Made by a program: the position numbers and the translations under genes. From Paramarasmius palmivorus (taxonomy: Eukaryota > Basidiomycota > Agaricomycetes > Agaricales > Marasmiaceae): a stretch of 26,829 bases of DNA. How positions within the stretch are numbered: the stretch's first letter is position 1; each line of letters starts with the position of its first letter. The stretch spans positions 1 through 26,829 of the forward strand of contig JAYKXP010000323.1 of NCBI GenBank assembly GCA_037176845.1. The letters are read 5' to 3'. Shown here piece after piece: positions 11,463 to 21,696 of the stretch. The notes below the pieces were generated by a model. That model did no database searches. It saw only the letters and a program-made list of their open reading frames with translations, and was not told where the DNA came from.

Positions 11463-11731
11463 GATAAATTCAAGATTCCTTCTTTTGTAATTTTACGTCC
11501 ATGACTCCACAAAGCAACCTTGTACATTTGTTTTTACCCAGCCAATTTAGCAATAGCCACCAATACATGCGTCCCGAATGCGAGGCAGTTTTACAAAGTA
11601 GAGGTTCAACCATTCCCAAAAAGGGGGAATTCTGGACTCCTGAGTGAACTTCCTAACGATGGTCTAGTGTACCACCCAAAACCCGGTTGGATTGGCATAA
11701 GATCAGCACGCCCAAGGAACTAACACAACAG

Positions 11732-12156
11732 TCAGGCTAGTTTCCTGCGTTAATGAGCGTGTGGCGGAACAGGTAGTGGCAGGGGGCCATGAGGGTCTTA
11801 CTCTGGCCGTACGTTCTCCTGACACTTGTGCCGCGTAATCTTATATGAATTTGCTGACAGGTATGGAAAGGAGACATCGAAACAACATGCAATAATGCCC
11901 CTCCTCGATGCACTGCGACTCGCCAGCAGTATATTGATTTCATGTATAGGACCTTGGATGAGCTTGATACTGATACATGGCCGGAGTAGGTCAATCTCTC
12001 GGTATCCTAGGGCAACCTAGCTAATCGAGACAACCTAGCGCTCAATCAGAAGTTATTGACATATGGTGGAAAGCTTTGGAAGATTTCGCTGGAAGAACAG
12101 ATGACTTGCTAAACTTTGTCGATATGGACAACTTCCTTCGTCGTTCTCATTCATAG
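11732..12156 (+). CDS. 3' exons of an unrecognised spliced gene
   Basis: Three exons join in one frame: 11732-11808, 11861-11985 and 12039-12156, separated by introns of 52 and 53 bp with GT..AG ends and ending at TAG 12156. They encode about 106 residues, acidic and rich in Trp, Asp and Leu, including VWKGDIETTCNNAPP and EVIDIWWKALEDFAGRTDDL. I do not recognise the family. An ATG frame at 11501-11647 could be the first exon: a GT near 11598 or 11603 would join it in phase to 11732, but that intron would be about 130 bp, long for this region. It may be a small intact gene or a truncated 3' remnant. Confidence 0.35.
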
Positions 12157-12560
12157 AGCTACAGCTTCAAGTAATACTTGAATTCAACAGACTGAGCCGA
12201 GAGACTGTAAAAAACGTCTATGCCGTCTATTATTGCAGGATGCGAGCAGGGAATGAAAATGGTAGTGAGTGCGCGATTTGGACGTGATCCAAAATAGGGA
12301 ATGGGAAATAGCGCCGAGAGCCTTTGCCATGTGGGTGTCACGTCAAGGAAATTTTAAGCGCCCTTCCTCTTAAACCCGAACACTGAACAGATATCACGAC
12401 AATACTGTAATGTTCTTCGATACCCCTCGCCCGACTCCCTTCATTACCTCGACACTATAATGAGACAAAGTGACACCCTCTCTCGAAAGATATTCAGAGG
12501 AAGGCCATCCGTAGACCATCTCGAACTCAGACAAGTCTCGGACACAAGAGGATCATCAAG
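12157..12560. other. Intergenic, nothing seen
   Basis: No open frame with codon structure, RNA gene or repeat was seen. The stretch serves as the 3' flank of the gene model ending at 12156 and the upstream region of the DUF2306 gene. Confidence 0.5.
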
Positions 12561-12567
12561 TATATAA
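12561..12567 (+). promoter_or_regulatory. TATA-like box of the DUF2306 gene
   Basis: TATATAA lies 92 bp upstream of the start codon at 12660, a position compatible with a core promoter and a 5' UTR of about 60 bp. The call rests on position and sequence only. Confidence 0.4.
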
Positions 12568-12659
12568 TCAGTGGGCTTTCTGTGGTCAACCAACTCAGGA
12601 GCTTGATATACTCACAGACGACCCCACTTGACGAACAATATCATATCAACTGCCATAGA

Positions 12660-14085
12660 ATGTCCAGCGCAAGTTCCGTCAAAGTGGACAGTTACGCCGA
12701 AACATTCCAGCTGAATCGCGGCGTGGATTCGATACCTACTGGTTCAACATGGAAACGGATACTGGAAGCATCAATTTACAATGGTGTTAGCTGGATTCTT
12801 GGGTTCAGAGAGAGATACAGCCTGTTATCTTGTGCGTTCTCATCTTTTATGTGGTTCTCATACTCATTGACCTTTGCATATGTAGACATTGTATTCGCTG
12901 GTGGAATACTGGGGTACTCGCTTTCGAGTGTACGGATGTTTGATTTTAGATGGTTGGAGAGCGGCTTGTGGCCAGGTACGTTATCTATAGACACTTCGAA
13001 GATGTCTTGCTGATCAATTTGAACGGAAGGCGAATGGTTTTGGTGCAGGCAGAAACTCTTTCTTGTGAACCTCAGAATACACGTATATCTCGGTATCGGT
13101 AGGTCTCAAGCACATCAGCTCAAGATTCCACGTTGAAGAGACGCTGTAGTTGCGGGTACACTCGTCATCATCCAGTTCCTACCGGCCATACGAAGGGTGC
13201 ATTAGTTCCTTGCATGCGGCAGTGATGGTTGGCTCACCCCTCTTCTAGCGCATCATGCTTATGCACAGAATCAATGGCAGGTCCGTTCTCTGCACGAGCT
13301 CCTAGGATGAACTGAACATTTCCCAGGATACATCGTCCTCTTGACCATGATACTGTCGAACATTGGCGGTATGATAGTTGCTCAGCGAGCTTTTGGAGGT
13401 GAAGTAAACTGCCAATCCGCATACTACACTATCGGCGCTCTGAGTATCTCATGCGGAGTAATGGGCATCTCTCAAGTCAGGAACACGCGAGAACATTGTA
13501 AATGGATGATGAGTATGTTACCCAATGCTTCCACATCCCTGATGAAGCTTATTGCACACTACTAGGGATGGTATTGTTCTTCGGCGTAGCCGTTACTACG
13601 CGAATCTTGGCCTTGATCTCCCAGCAAATCGTTACAGATGTTGGCGGATTTTACTCGGTATGTGAGATCTTACATTCATCGGTTTCTTTGGTACTCATCC
13701 TTTGATCAGGTATGGAGATGCGACGAGCTTCTTTCTGTTCTTACGGATGCTATTGAGGCGGAGTCTCGGTATCCGCTTTGTTCTGCCTCTGGCACGAACG
13801 CCTCCAAGGTCTTTGTTGCTGTTCTCGCCAACGCAAGGAGTGATTCTCTCGGATATGGCTCTGCAGTGCGTGTATGCCAGGGAATGGCACTCTGGTTTCC
13901 ACTTCTTTTCCATACTGTTGGTATGGAATTCTATGTACGTCGTGCATATTATACTTCTCCATGATCTCGATACTGATCATGTCTGATCGTTACAGCTCAT
14001 CAAGTCAGAGGAGGCAAACTCGCAAAGACAGGGCTTTGTGTTGGAGCCTAGGAATAATGACCAAGATTCTACATTGTTGAGTTAG
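12660..14085 (+). CDS. DUF2306-type multi-pass membrane protein
   Basis: Nine exons: 12660-12831, 12886-12975, 13030-13098, 13150-13196, 13249-13276, 13327-13512, 13566-13657, 13710-13934 and 13996-14085, coding 332 aa. Family hallmarks are PGEWFWCRQ near residue 87, HRINGY at 132-137 in front of a membrane helix, and HCKWMMR at 192-198 (the H-x-x-W-M-x-R pattern), followed by GVAVTTRILALISQQIV. Six or more hydrophobic segments are visible, so it should be an integral membrane protein. The conserved histidines resemble those of heme-binding membrane proteins, but the biochemical role of the family is unknown. Intron 5 (13277-13326) appears to start with GC, not GT. The ATG at 12660 gives a short polar N-terminus and keeps the frame throughout. 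The tail after 13996 is polar, probably cytosolic. Confidence 0.85.
13277..13326 (+). other. Probable GC-AG intron in the DUF2306 gene
   Basis: The intron begins GCAGGT and ends TTTCCCAG, with AACTGAAC as branch-site candidate, length 50 bp. Only this donor restores HRING-YIVLL across the junction. The GT four bases downstream breaks the frame, and the alternative acceptor at CTAG leads to a stop. Confidence 0.65.
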
Positions 14086-14309
14086 TTGTGTAGTTTACGG
14101 TGTTTACCTTCATTAAACGTTTTTTTTGGTTATCATGAGTCCCTCAATACCATATCCAGTACTTCTACACACAAGGCTGCTGTACTGGACCCATGTTATC
14201 ATAGACATATGGCAATTATGGAACATATCTTTTTCGTAACTTCTAGTATGAACTATGAGCTACGGTTTGCAGTCCTACTTGCCTCAGGCTACCTCTTTCA
14301 CCCACTATA

Positions 14310-14790
14310 CCCCGAGCTTTCATTACCCTGACGGCTACACCTGAAACACATCGAACATGTCCTTTACCAAGCTTCATTTAAGCCTAGGAACACCTAAAAA
14401 TTGCTTAGCGACCACTAAATCAACTGATAAACAAGGTTGACATACCTCCTCCTCGAAGGTCAAACATACAGATGGACCGGCATCGACAACCACATCCTGT
14501 ATATCTGTGAGACTGCAGGAGCTTGTTAAGGTACATGTAGAGCTGCTTCAGCTGTCTATCCACCGGTCATACTGTATTGGAAAGCTGCTGAAATGGGAGG
14601 TATGCTGGAGGTACGCGTGGCAAAAATGACATGGAACGGGATGTGTTGAGAGGTACTGGGTATGGCCAGTAGAAGATCTGGGGAGGTATTAGAATGTGTT
14701 TGACGCACTGAAATGATGGCAAAGGGGCAACTACCTTTCAGGCTTCCGTAGCCTGTATTGGTGACGTGGAAACTACCATGACACTGTGGA
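14310..14790 (+). repeat. Tandem duplication, copy A (degenerate)
   Basis: This segment resembles the one about 555-560 bp downstream, with matched landmarks: GGTCAAACATACAGATGGAC at 14459 versus GGTCAAACCTACGGATGGAC at 15014, GGGATGTGTTGAGAGG versus GGGATGTGTTCGGTGG, and TGGTGACGTGGAAACTACCA versus TGGTGATGTGGAAGCTACCA. By eye the two copies differ at roughly a quarter of positions, with small indels. In copy A the shared reading frame is stopped by TAA shortly after the matched core. Confidence 0.75.
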
Positions 14791-14867
14791 TGAAGTATAC
14801 ACATCCCTTTTGCGAAGGGTCATGGTTGGCAGCCTTCTTTTCTTTAGTCTAAGACCACCAACTGTAC

Positions 14868-15350
14868 CCATGGGGCTTCATTCCCTTGATGGCTACATCT
14901 GAGATGCAGTGAGCATGGCCTTTCCCAATGTTACGGCAGTCTCATGAACACCTAACAGACTTAGCAACTGACAAATCGACCGTAAAATGAACTTGGCACA
15001 CCTTTTCCTCAAAGGTCAAACCTACGGATGGACCAGCATCGGCAACCACATCTCGTATGCCCCTGAGATTGCAGCAGCTCATTGGGGTATATGTATAGCT
15101 GCTTTAGCCTTCTATCCGCCAGTCATAGTGTATCGGGAAGTTGTCAAAAGGGGAGGTAGGTTGGGGGTATGCGTGGCAGGGATGATAGGCGTGGGATGTG
15201 TTCGGTGGTGCTGAGCACGGCTGGTGGATGCTCTAAGGAGGTATTAGGACGTGTTTAGTGGACGAGGATGGCAAAGGGACGATTACCTTTTGAGTGTTGA
15301 TAGTTGGCGTTGGTGATGTGGAAGCTACCACTGTGACACTGGACAGGGCA
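14868..15350 (+). repeat. Tandem duplication, copy B
   Basis: This is the second copy of the 555-bp unit, with the same order of landmarks as copy A. It keeps an open frame of 75 codons (14987-15214) over the conserved core, so it is the less damaged copy. No terminal inverted repeats or target-site duplications were spotted around the pair. It could be a duplicated small gene or part of an old repeat family. Confidence 0.75.
14987..15214 (+). CDS. Short ORF in duplicated unit, 75 aa, one membrane segment
   Basis: The frame starts at ATG 14987 and ends at TGA 15214. The protein contains TYGWTSIGNHISYAPEIAAA followed by a hydrophobic stretch (ICIAALAFYPPVIVY) that could span a membrane. The homologous frame in copy A shares LEGQTYRWTGIDNHI but is interrupted by TAA. 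Conservation of the protein-like pattern between copies suggests that it once coded. It may be one exon of a longer gene. I do not recognise the family. Confidence 0.3.
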   Translation: MNLAHLFLKGQTYGWTSIGNHISYAPEIAAAHWGICIAALAFYPPVIVYREVVKRGGRLGVCVAGMIGVGCVRWC

Positions 15351-15473
15351 AAAGGGCCGGAACGGGAAGCAGATATGAGGTGTAGGTACAACCCAGTGGA
15401 ATTGGCCATGTAAAGCCGCCCAAGTCATTGCCTCTGCCTGAGGGTGCAAGTCATAGGTTGGTAGGTTTGGATC

Positions 15474-15824
15474 ATGGAAGGTTTGGAGAGTGTGCCTCAG
15501 AAAGCACTGGAAACAGCATTTCTGTGGTTTTTGAGTGTTGCTAATTCATATGGCGAGGTCTTCTATGGGGTGTCCTTTGTTTTGGTAGCAGGGGAAGGTG
15601 ACAGATCTGCCGGTTTTGCGCAGGACAGATATGGGTTGACAAGGTTGAGTTATGCTGACTACGCCATAGAGGTGGATGTCTTGGGGAGGAGGTTAGATAG
15701 GTGGGTCAAAAATGTGCCAAAAGCGAAGATGAAGAGTACGCACCTTCCATCTTTACCAGCCAATACGAATTCCACTACCTCAGATCAGAGCACTAGAGTA
15801 GGTCCTCTGTATGCAGCGCCTTAG
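15474..15824 (+). CDS. Hypothetical ORF, 116 aa, unrecognised
   Basis: An uninterrupted frame runs from an ATG in good context (ATCATGG) to TAG 15824. The N-terminal half holds a hydrophobic segment (FLWFLSVANSYGEVFYGVSF) and the C-terminal half is polar with a Ser/Thr-rich end. It lies 130 bp after duplicated copy B and could be the last exon of a gene that includes that unit, but I found no convincing splice path. No family was recognised. Confidence 0.25.
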   Translation: MEGLESVPQKALETAFLWFLSVANSYGEVFYGVSFVLVAGEGDRSAGFAQDRYGLTRLSYADYAIEVDVLGRRLDRWVKNVPKAKMKSTHLPSLPANTNSTTSDQSTRVGPLYAAP

Positions 15825-17382
15825 TTGTAGCAAGATCCAAAAATAACACCAGAGACTAGAGGAGTAGATCCAAAGCTTGCTGTAGTTCAAAAAACCTCTT
15901 CTACGTGAGCCCTATTGGAGCTGCCATGGCACCTGCTGGGACATATGCTTGAAAATCGGTCCAGCAGTTGTTGTGGACAATATAGAATGGCCAGGTCTGT
16001 GATGATACCTGTCAGGGAGAACATGGAACAGAAGTTGGATAACCTACACATAGAAAGGATGCAAAGAACAAGAGGTAAGAGAACAAAAGTGGAGCAACGA
16101 TGGACATTGGTGAAAGGAATAGCCATGTGGTATGGTGCGATGAAAATTTCGTCGTGATAAGCACTCACGCCAGTAACGTTGAACCGAAACCATTCACTCA
16201 ACAATTCAATCTCTCATTCCCTACTTACAGCTCCTTGGTCAATGTCGGAAAAGACATGGTGCACCTCTACAAGTGTCTTATTCTCAACACTACCGACTAC
16301 CAAGGTTTCAACACGCTCTTCTCAACTTCCACCAAATAGGTTTATCAACATCCTCTCCTTACCGAACTCGCCCCACAACCACTCAATCACCAAAAACATT
16401 GGAGGAAATCAGAGAGGACTGGGATTACAGGGTCTCACAGGATATTCCGGGGCTATATGATTGGTTAGCAGCTATTCGCAAGGGAATGGTACATGAATTA
16501 GCTCTATTGTGCTGGCAGTCAATTATTTATGACTGCAACACTTGATTTTGCAGCCCTCAGCTTCCTGAACAGCCCGTCAGGATTGTACCATGCCTCCCTA
16601 CACGAGGCTCTCTGCAAATCTCGACACCTTGTCAGCTCCACCGACAACAGTTCCACTCCACACTATCCTTCTCCTCTGCTCAACATTCCCCTCAGATGAC
16701 ACTGGGCTCACATTTCCTTCAACAATAGCTATCCTGTGCTTCATTTATCCACTGCCCCAGTCGAAGAACTATACAGAAAAAGCACATCTCAAGTGAACAA
16801 GTTGTCAATATTCTCCAAGTCGGGACATTGAGCATGGGTGTTCAACATTTCTTGTAGGCATTCACAGGGCAAGGAGAGGTAGTATCACCTGAGGCGCAAA
16901 GGCATATATGGGTGAGTGGACAGAACCTTTTTGTCAGACTACAGGTCTGACACGTCCTCTTCTAGGGTCATTATGCCTGCTGGCAACTCTTATAGTCAGT
17001 TGTTTGCCATACAAGTTATGGAGTGTCAGGTGGGCCTAAGAAAGGGTTGGGATACGGGGTTGAAAAGGATATGGAGGTGTGTGGAGCAAGGGAGACAATA
17101 TAATTCTGAGATGACCTGGGGATGGCACAACCTCATGTACAGAGCTTTATATACAGAATGACATATGCAGGTTAACATTTACTCACCCTATCCTCTACTC
17201 TTGTCATTTTACCACTGCTAGTATCAATCCCAAGGCCTCACAATTAGAACCCACTCAACCTCATCAATACATCCAGTCAATGAACTCTCTTGTAGACCAT
17301 TCATTCCCCACAACTATGGAACAAGTCTCCATCCTAATCCTTCCCCCACTCACAATCTTTATTGGCATCTCCATCTTTGCAC
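15825..17382. other. Decayed or unrecognised sequence
   Basis: Short plus-strand frames appear protein-like (for example near 16390-16545 and 16916-17160) but stop or shift after 50-80 codons. A 48-codon ATG frame at 17280-17426, containing a hydrophobic run of about 18 residues, overlaps the 3' end of the minus-strand NACHT gene. No terminal repeats, transposase motifs or RNA genes were found. Confidence 0.4.
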
Positions 17383-20300
17383 TCAATGATACCACTGGGG
17401 GAATAGGGTTCTATCATGAGGAATGAGTGAGAAATGCCATACCCAATATCTGACTTTACACACCTTGTCCAGTACCTCAACAATTTCCTCATAGACATTT
17501 GATCCACCAGCCATCTGAACAAAGACAGACATGTAGATATTGTCTACCTCCCATTCCAAAGCATGCTGGTCATCAGCATTTGTCTTGGTGACCTTTCCAG
17601 CTAGTGCAGTGTCATATAGCATGATATTAAAAAAGCCTTTGACCATAGGATATGTGTTGATGTATTGAAGGCGGGATGCACCAAGCCATGCTTTTTGCAT
17701 GAATTCAGAGTCATGCTGGAGTTTCTCAGCCTGAAAACATTGTCAGAAAATGTCTCCTTGAATGTAAGGGAAGCTACCTGTTTATGACATTCTTGACCAA
17801 ACCATCTTGGAACAGCTGAATCTCCATACTTGGAGAAATCATGATCAAAAGAACATAGCCAACGTACCACATATCCCAGTAAAAATCTTTCCAGCTTTTG
17901 CTGAAGGCTCTGGTAGAGGGATAAGTCTTGTCCTGCACCATCCCATAGTCCATATATTGCATATTGATATAGATCAGATGAGAGTGCCTCTGGGAGTTCC
18001 TTGTTGGCCTTATTGAGGTGATCCATGGTGCATGTGATTATAGCTTCAAACAAAATTGCTTTGTACTTCTCTGTATTGATATACCAATGGCCAGCCCGAT
18101 CCTTAGAGGTCAAGAAATCGTCAAATGATTTGTGGAGAAGTTGATAGTGATTATTCTCCTCAGTGACAAGGCTACGGAGTTTGTGGAAGGTGCTGACTAT
18201 GTCTGGATTATTTTCAGGATCTACATGGTTAGAAAGGCCATGGAGGATTGGAACTGTAGGGCTACTGATATAGCCAGGTTTCACCATGATCAAACCTAAT
18301 GCCATGCAGATATTCTGTCTGATGTCATTGTCTCCCTGTTCATTCACAAGAGAGTCGAGGGCAGTCTCATACAGAACTGTGAGTGCATGTAAGGCATTCT
18401 TTGGTGGCTCATTCTCTGTGAAGACCTTCAGACGCTGCACAGCATTTTCCTTGATGAACCCAATGACGGTGACTGCCCAAACAAATAACCCACTGGCATG
18501 TTCTGCCAATTTCTTGACAGCAGAGCCTTTGATGGCAGGGTCTAGCACACGTAAGGACGGATGTTGTTTGAATGATTTCATCAGGAAGTAATTGATATCC
18601 TGACAGGTTTCGTCTGAGGTGTGGTCGAGTGGGAAGTGATGAATGTGAACTAGATTTTGGAGATACACCACAATGTCTTCTTCTGGGCGACTTGCAAGTA
18701 CAAAACGCAGGAACGGAAGTAACCTGAATTTGTCATTTGCGAACAGCTCTAAAAGCTGTCCACGAAAATTGGCTTCCACTTGGTCGGAGCGGGAGCATTC
18801 ATCAATTCCATCAACAAGGACGACAATGCGACCTTCTTTGGCAATCTCATTGCTCAGACCTCTGAGAGGGTTGATGAGAAGTTTTTGAACCTGTGTTGAT
18901 AGATCTGTGATCTGAGCAATCTGTGGACTTTTCTCCACCACCTCTACAATTCGCTTTGCAAATCTCTCATCAAAGTTTGCGAGCAAAAAAGCAAGTGCCT
19001 TGACAAATTCTTTTGCATTCCTATATGAGCTCCGGTCGAAACGGATAAAAGCAGCGAGTCGGCTGTGAAAGCCTAGTGTCGATAGTGAATTATGAAGGGT
19101 TCCAATCAGTGAGCTTTTGCCGGAACCAGCAATGCCCGAGATCCATAGGATGGATTGCTCCCCATAGAAGCACCAGTCCAGGATCTTTGTAAGTGATGAT
19201 CGACGGGTGCCTAAGAGGCAATGACACTTTGGTCCCAGCAGCTCAGCAGAAGGCTCAAGCGAACGGAGACTCATCTTCCGATCTGTGGGATATTTTTAGA
19301 AATTCACACCGTAGACCATGCTGGAGACGATTTACCTATGGATTCCACAACCCTTTGTGTATACAGGACAGTCACCATTGTAACCTCAACTTGAGTGTTG
19401 AAAAACTGTTTCTGGAGCTCCTCAAAGGCATGTTTGAAATCCTCTATTTTTGAAGATGTTTTCCATAAATCCATAACCTGGGCTGAACAAATCATCAGGA
19501 CAAAGACAAATTGTTTGCAAAAAGCAATACGCACAGAGACAGCCTTTGAGGATGTAATTCGACAGGAATACATAACATTCCTCTGACTGCCGCACTATCT
19601 CGTCAAATAGTCCTGAAAAATCGCCCAGCTCATTCAATGCATCCTTTTCAACTGCAATCTTGTAGGTGGCAACCATAACGCCATGCAGCGCAATTATCGC
19701 CTCATTTTGTTCGTGTTTTGCCTTGATTACCTAGTGGATATATTTTCAATGTAAATTGCGCTGTCAACTGAACGTCAATTTAACTCACATCATAAATCTT
19801 AGACACAACGATAAAGGCAATGCGAGCAAGTTCATGCATCTAGTACGCGTCAAAATGTGAAGAACAACTATTTGGAACGACTTACCTCTGCAAGATGGTC
19901 TAATGCTACAATGATCATATCGGTGACCTGATAAATGGACTGGCGCTTTTCTGTTCGTCTCTTGAGCTTCTCCATCTCCAGGTCAACATCGCCCTTCGCA
20001 ACAAGTTGTTTGGAATCATCGTTGATAATGCGAGAATTATGACCTTCTATCTGTGATTCAGGAGGTGCGGAGGTCAAGATTTCATCGAGTGCATCGTTGG
20101 TGTCCGCACTGGAATGACATTCTGTCTGGGTGCCGAAGGGTGCCCTGGTCAAGGGTGATGTTGAGGAACTTGAAGAATCATCAAGTCTCGCGTCGACCCC
20201 GGCAGCGGATTGATCTATTTGCTGTTGTAGTTCTGCCTGTCCTGTTAGACGCTCCGTCGCGGGTTCCGCGCTGAGTCGAGCACCGTCTCCATTCGTAACG

Positions 20301-20491
20301 CGCTCTTGAGGATCCCTATGAAGACCATGTTGCTGTAAATCGACGGTGGCCGAGAGTGTGACGGTAGGTGTGGATGAATCAGACGACAAAGCCGAGTGCT
20401 CCGTCTTTATTGATAGCTTGAAATGGTGATCGGTGTACTTTTCCCTGTGGATCACCATTTCCCTTTGCAAGTCTATCCGCGTCGTTTTCAT
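17383..20491 (-). CDS. NACHT-domain NLR-like STAND receptor
   Basis: Six exons: 20491-19886, 19839-19789, 19730-19535, 19482-19336, 19282-17778 and 17730-17383, coding 950 aa. Residues 1-200 are a Ser/Thr/Asp-rich, poorly ordered segment. Residues about 190-335 form amphipathic helices resembling the Goodbye-like N-terminal domain of fungal STAND proteins. The NACHT NTPase follows: Walker A GIAGSGKS (383-390), Walker B VVLVDGIDEC (487-496) and a sensor-like ASRPE (530-534). The rest is helical, with no ankyrin, WD40 or TPR repeats, unlike many fungal NLRs. Such proteins are ATP/GTP switches in non-self recognition and regulated cell death. The first ATG follows an in-frame stop (TAG is the upstream codon region), and all junctions keep frame. 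A possible in-frame intron near the end would remove 23 residues but leave the same stop. Confidence 0.9.
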
Positions 20492-21696
20492 TAGGCAAAG
20501 CGTACAAGGCTAGACATCATGACACACCAGCATTTCTGTCAACGGAAAAATCATTAAGTGGAATCCCAACACTGGCCAAAAGGGTGTTGATCCAGAATCG
20601 ATGGTGACGATAAACCTGGAGAGATAGTATCTCCGAGTTTGCTTTCATTTGCCTGAAGGTAAAGATGCGTGGATTTGAACAGTCGATCCTCTAGTACGGT
20701 ATCATGAGGAGAAACATACACAGGTAAATCTATTGGACATCCATTATCCCTAATCCCTTCCGTGTCGGTGCGGTACTTTTTTTTGTTAGCTTCGTTCGGA
20801 ACCCGAATGGTTATGACGAGTTTCTTCTTCCTTGACGCTGGTAGCCCCCCAATTTTGAGATCTGAGGGGTATCAGTTAAATACAAGCCAGAGGAAAGCGT
20901 AGCCCTTGCCTTTGATTCTGAATTCGAGCGACTCGGCATCTTTGTCCCTGTCCCTACTGCTAGCGGTAAGAACCAGTGAAAAAATACAACGAAACAAGGT
21001 GTACCTTCTGGCGGCTTGGTTCCTTTCTATGAGTGACATCGTAGGTAGCACTGAAAGGACTGGGGCAAGGAAGGATTTATGAGCTGTCGTGGTCTATTTG
21101 CAAACCAAGAACACGCCTTCGCCGTACCTTAGGCAGCAGGAATTCACACAGCCGCCATGACTGCCACTGAACTCGTGGCCTACACACCGTTGATGATCGA
21201 GATAGCATAGGCGCCACATCAACTCCTGCACCTACGACCGCACTGACTTGTTCAGTGTACGGATGAGTATGAGTTTGAACAGGTAGACCTACTCTCTACT
21301 GAGCTACAGCTCTACAGCTGAGCTTTATCAGTAATGAGAGGCCCTACTCCATGTTGAAGCATACACCTACCTATCAACGTTTCTCCTAAGACCGAATGGG
21401 AAATCATCTTTGCGCGTAACCATTGCCTAACACACTTGCGACACATGAGGAAGTGACCCTCGATCGATGTGAGCGTAGGCAGTTTGCTTTTGACATGCGA
21501 TATGGCGAGTCATGTTGTTCGTAGGCTACCTGCGCACCCTTTCGCGTGTATCAGAGTGAACGAAAGTCACGAGGGATCATCAAATGGTGCCAGTTTCGGA
21601 GCCTAAGATGTACTCGGCACGAATGTCATGAACATTTATGCGATCGCGAGAATGAAGTCGGCGTGACCGGGACCTTTCGAACGATTCAAGGACTGG
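20492..21696. other. Upstream region of the NACHT gene, otherwise empty
   Basis: No open frame of interest was seen. The first few hundred bases should contain the promoter of the minus-strand NACHT gene. A tRNA-like scrap lies at 21271-21313 on the minus strand, but it lacks a full cloverleaf. Confidence 0.5.

Noticed and set aside
20660..20700. Possible tRNA T-arm on the minus strand (GTTCAAATCC)
   Set aside because: Flanking bases do not form a T stem, and no matching D arm or acceptor stem is present.
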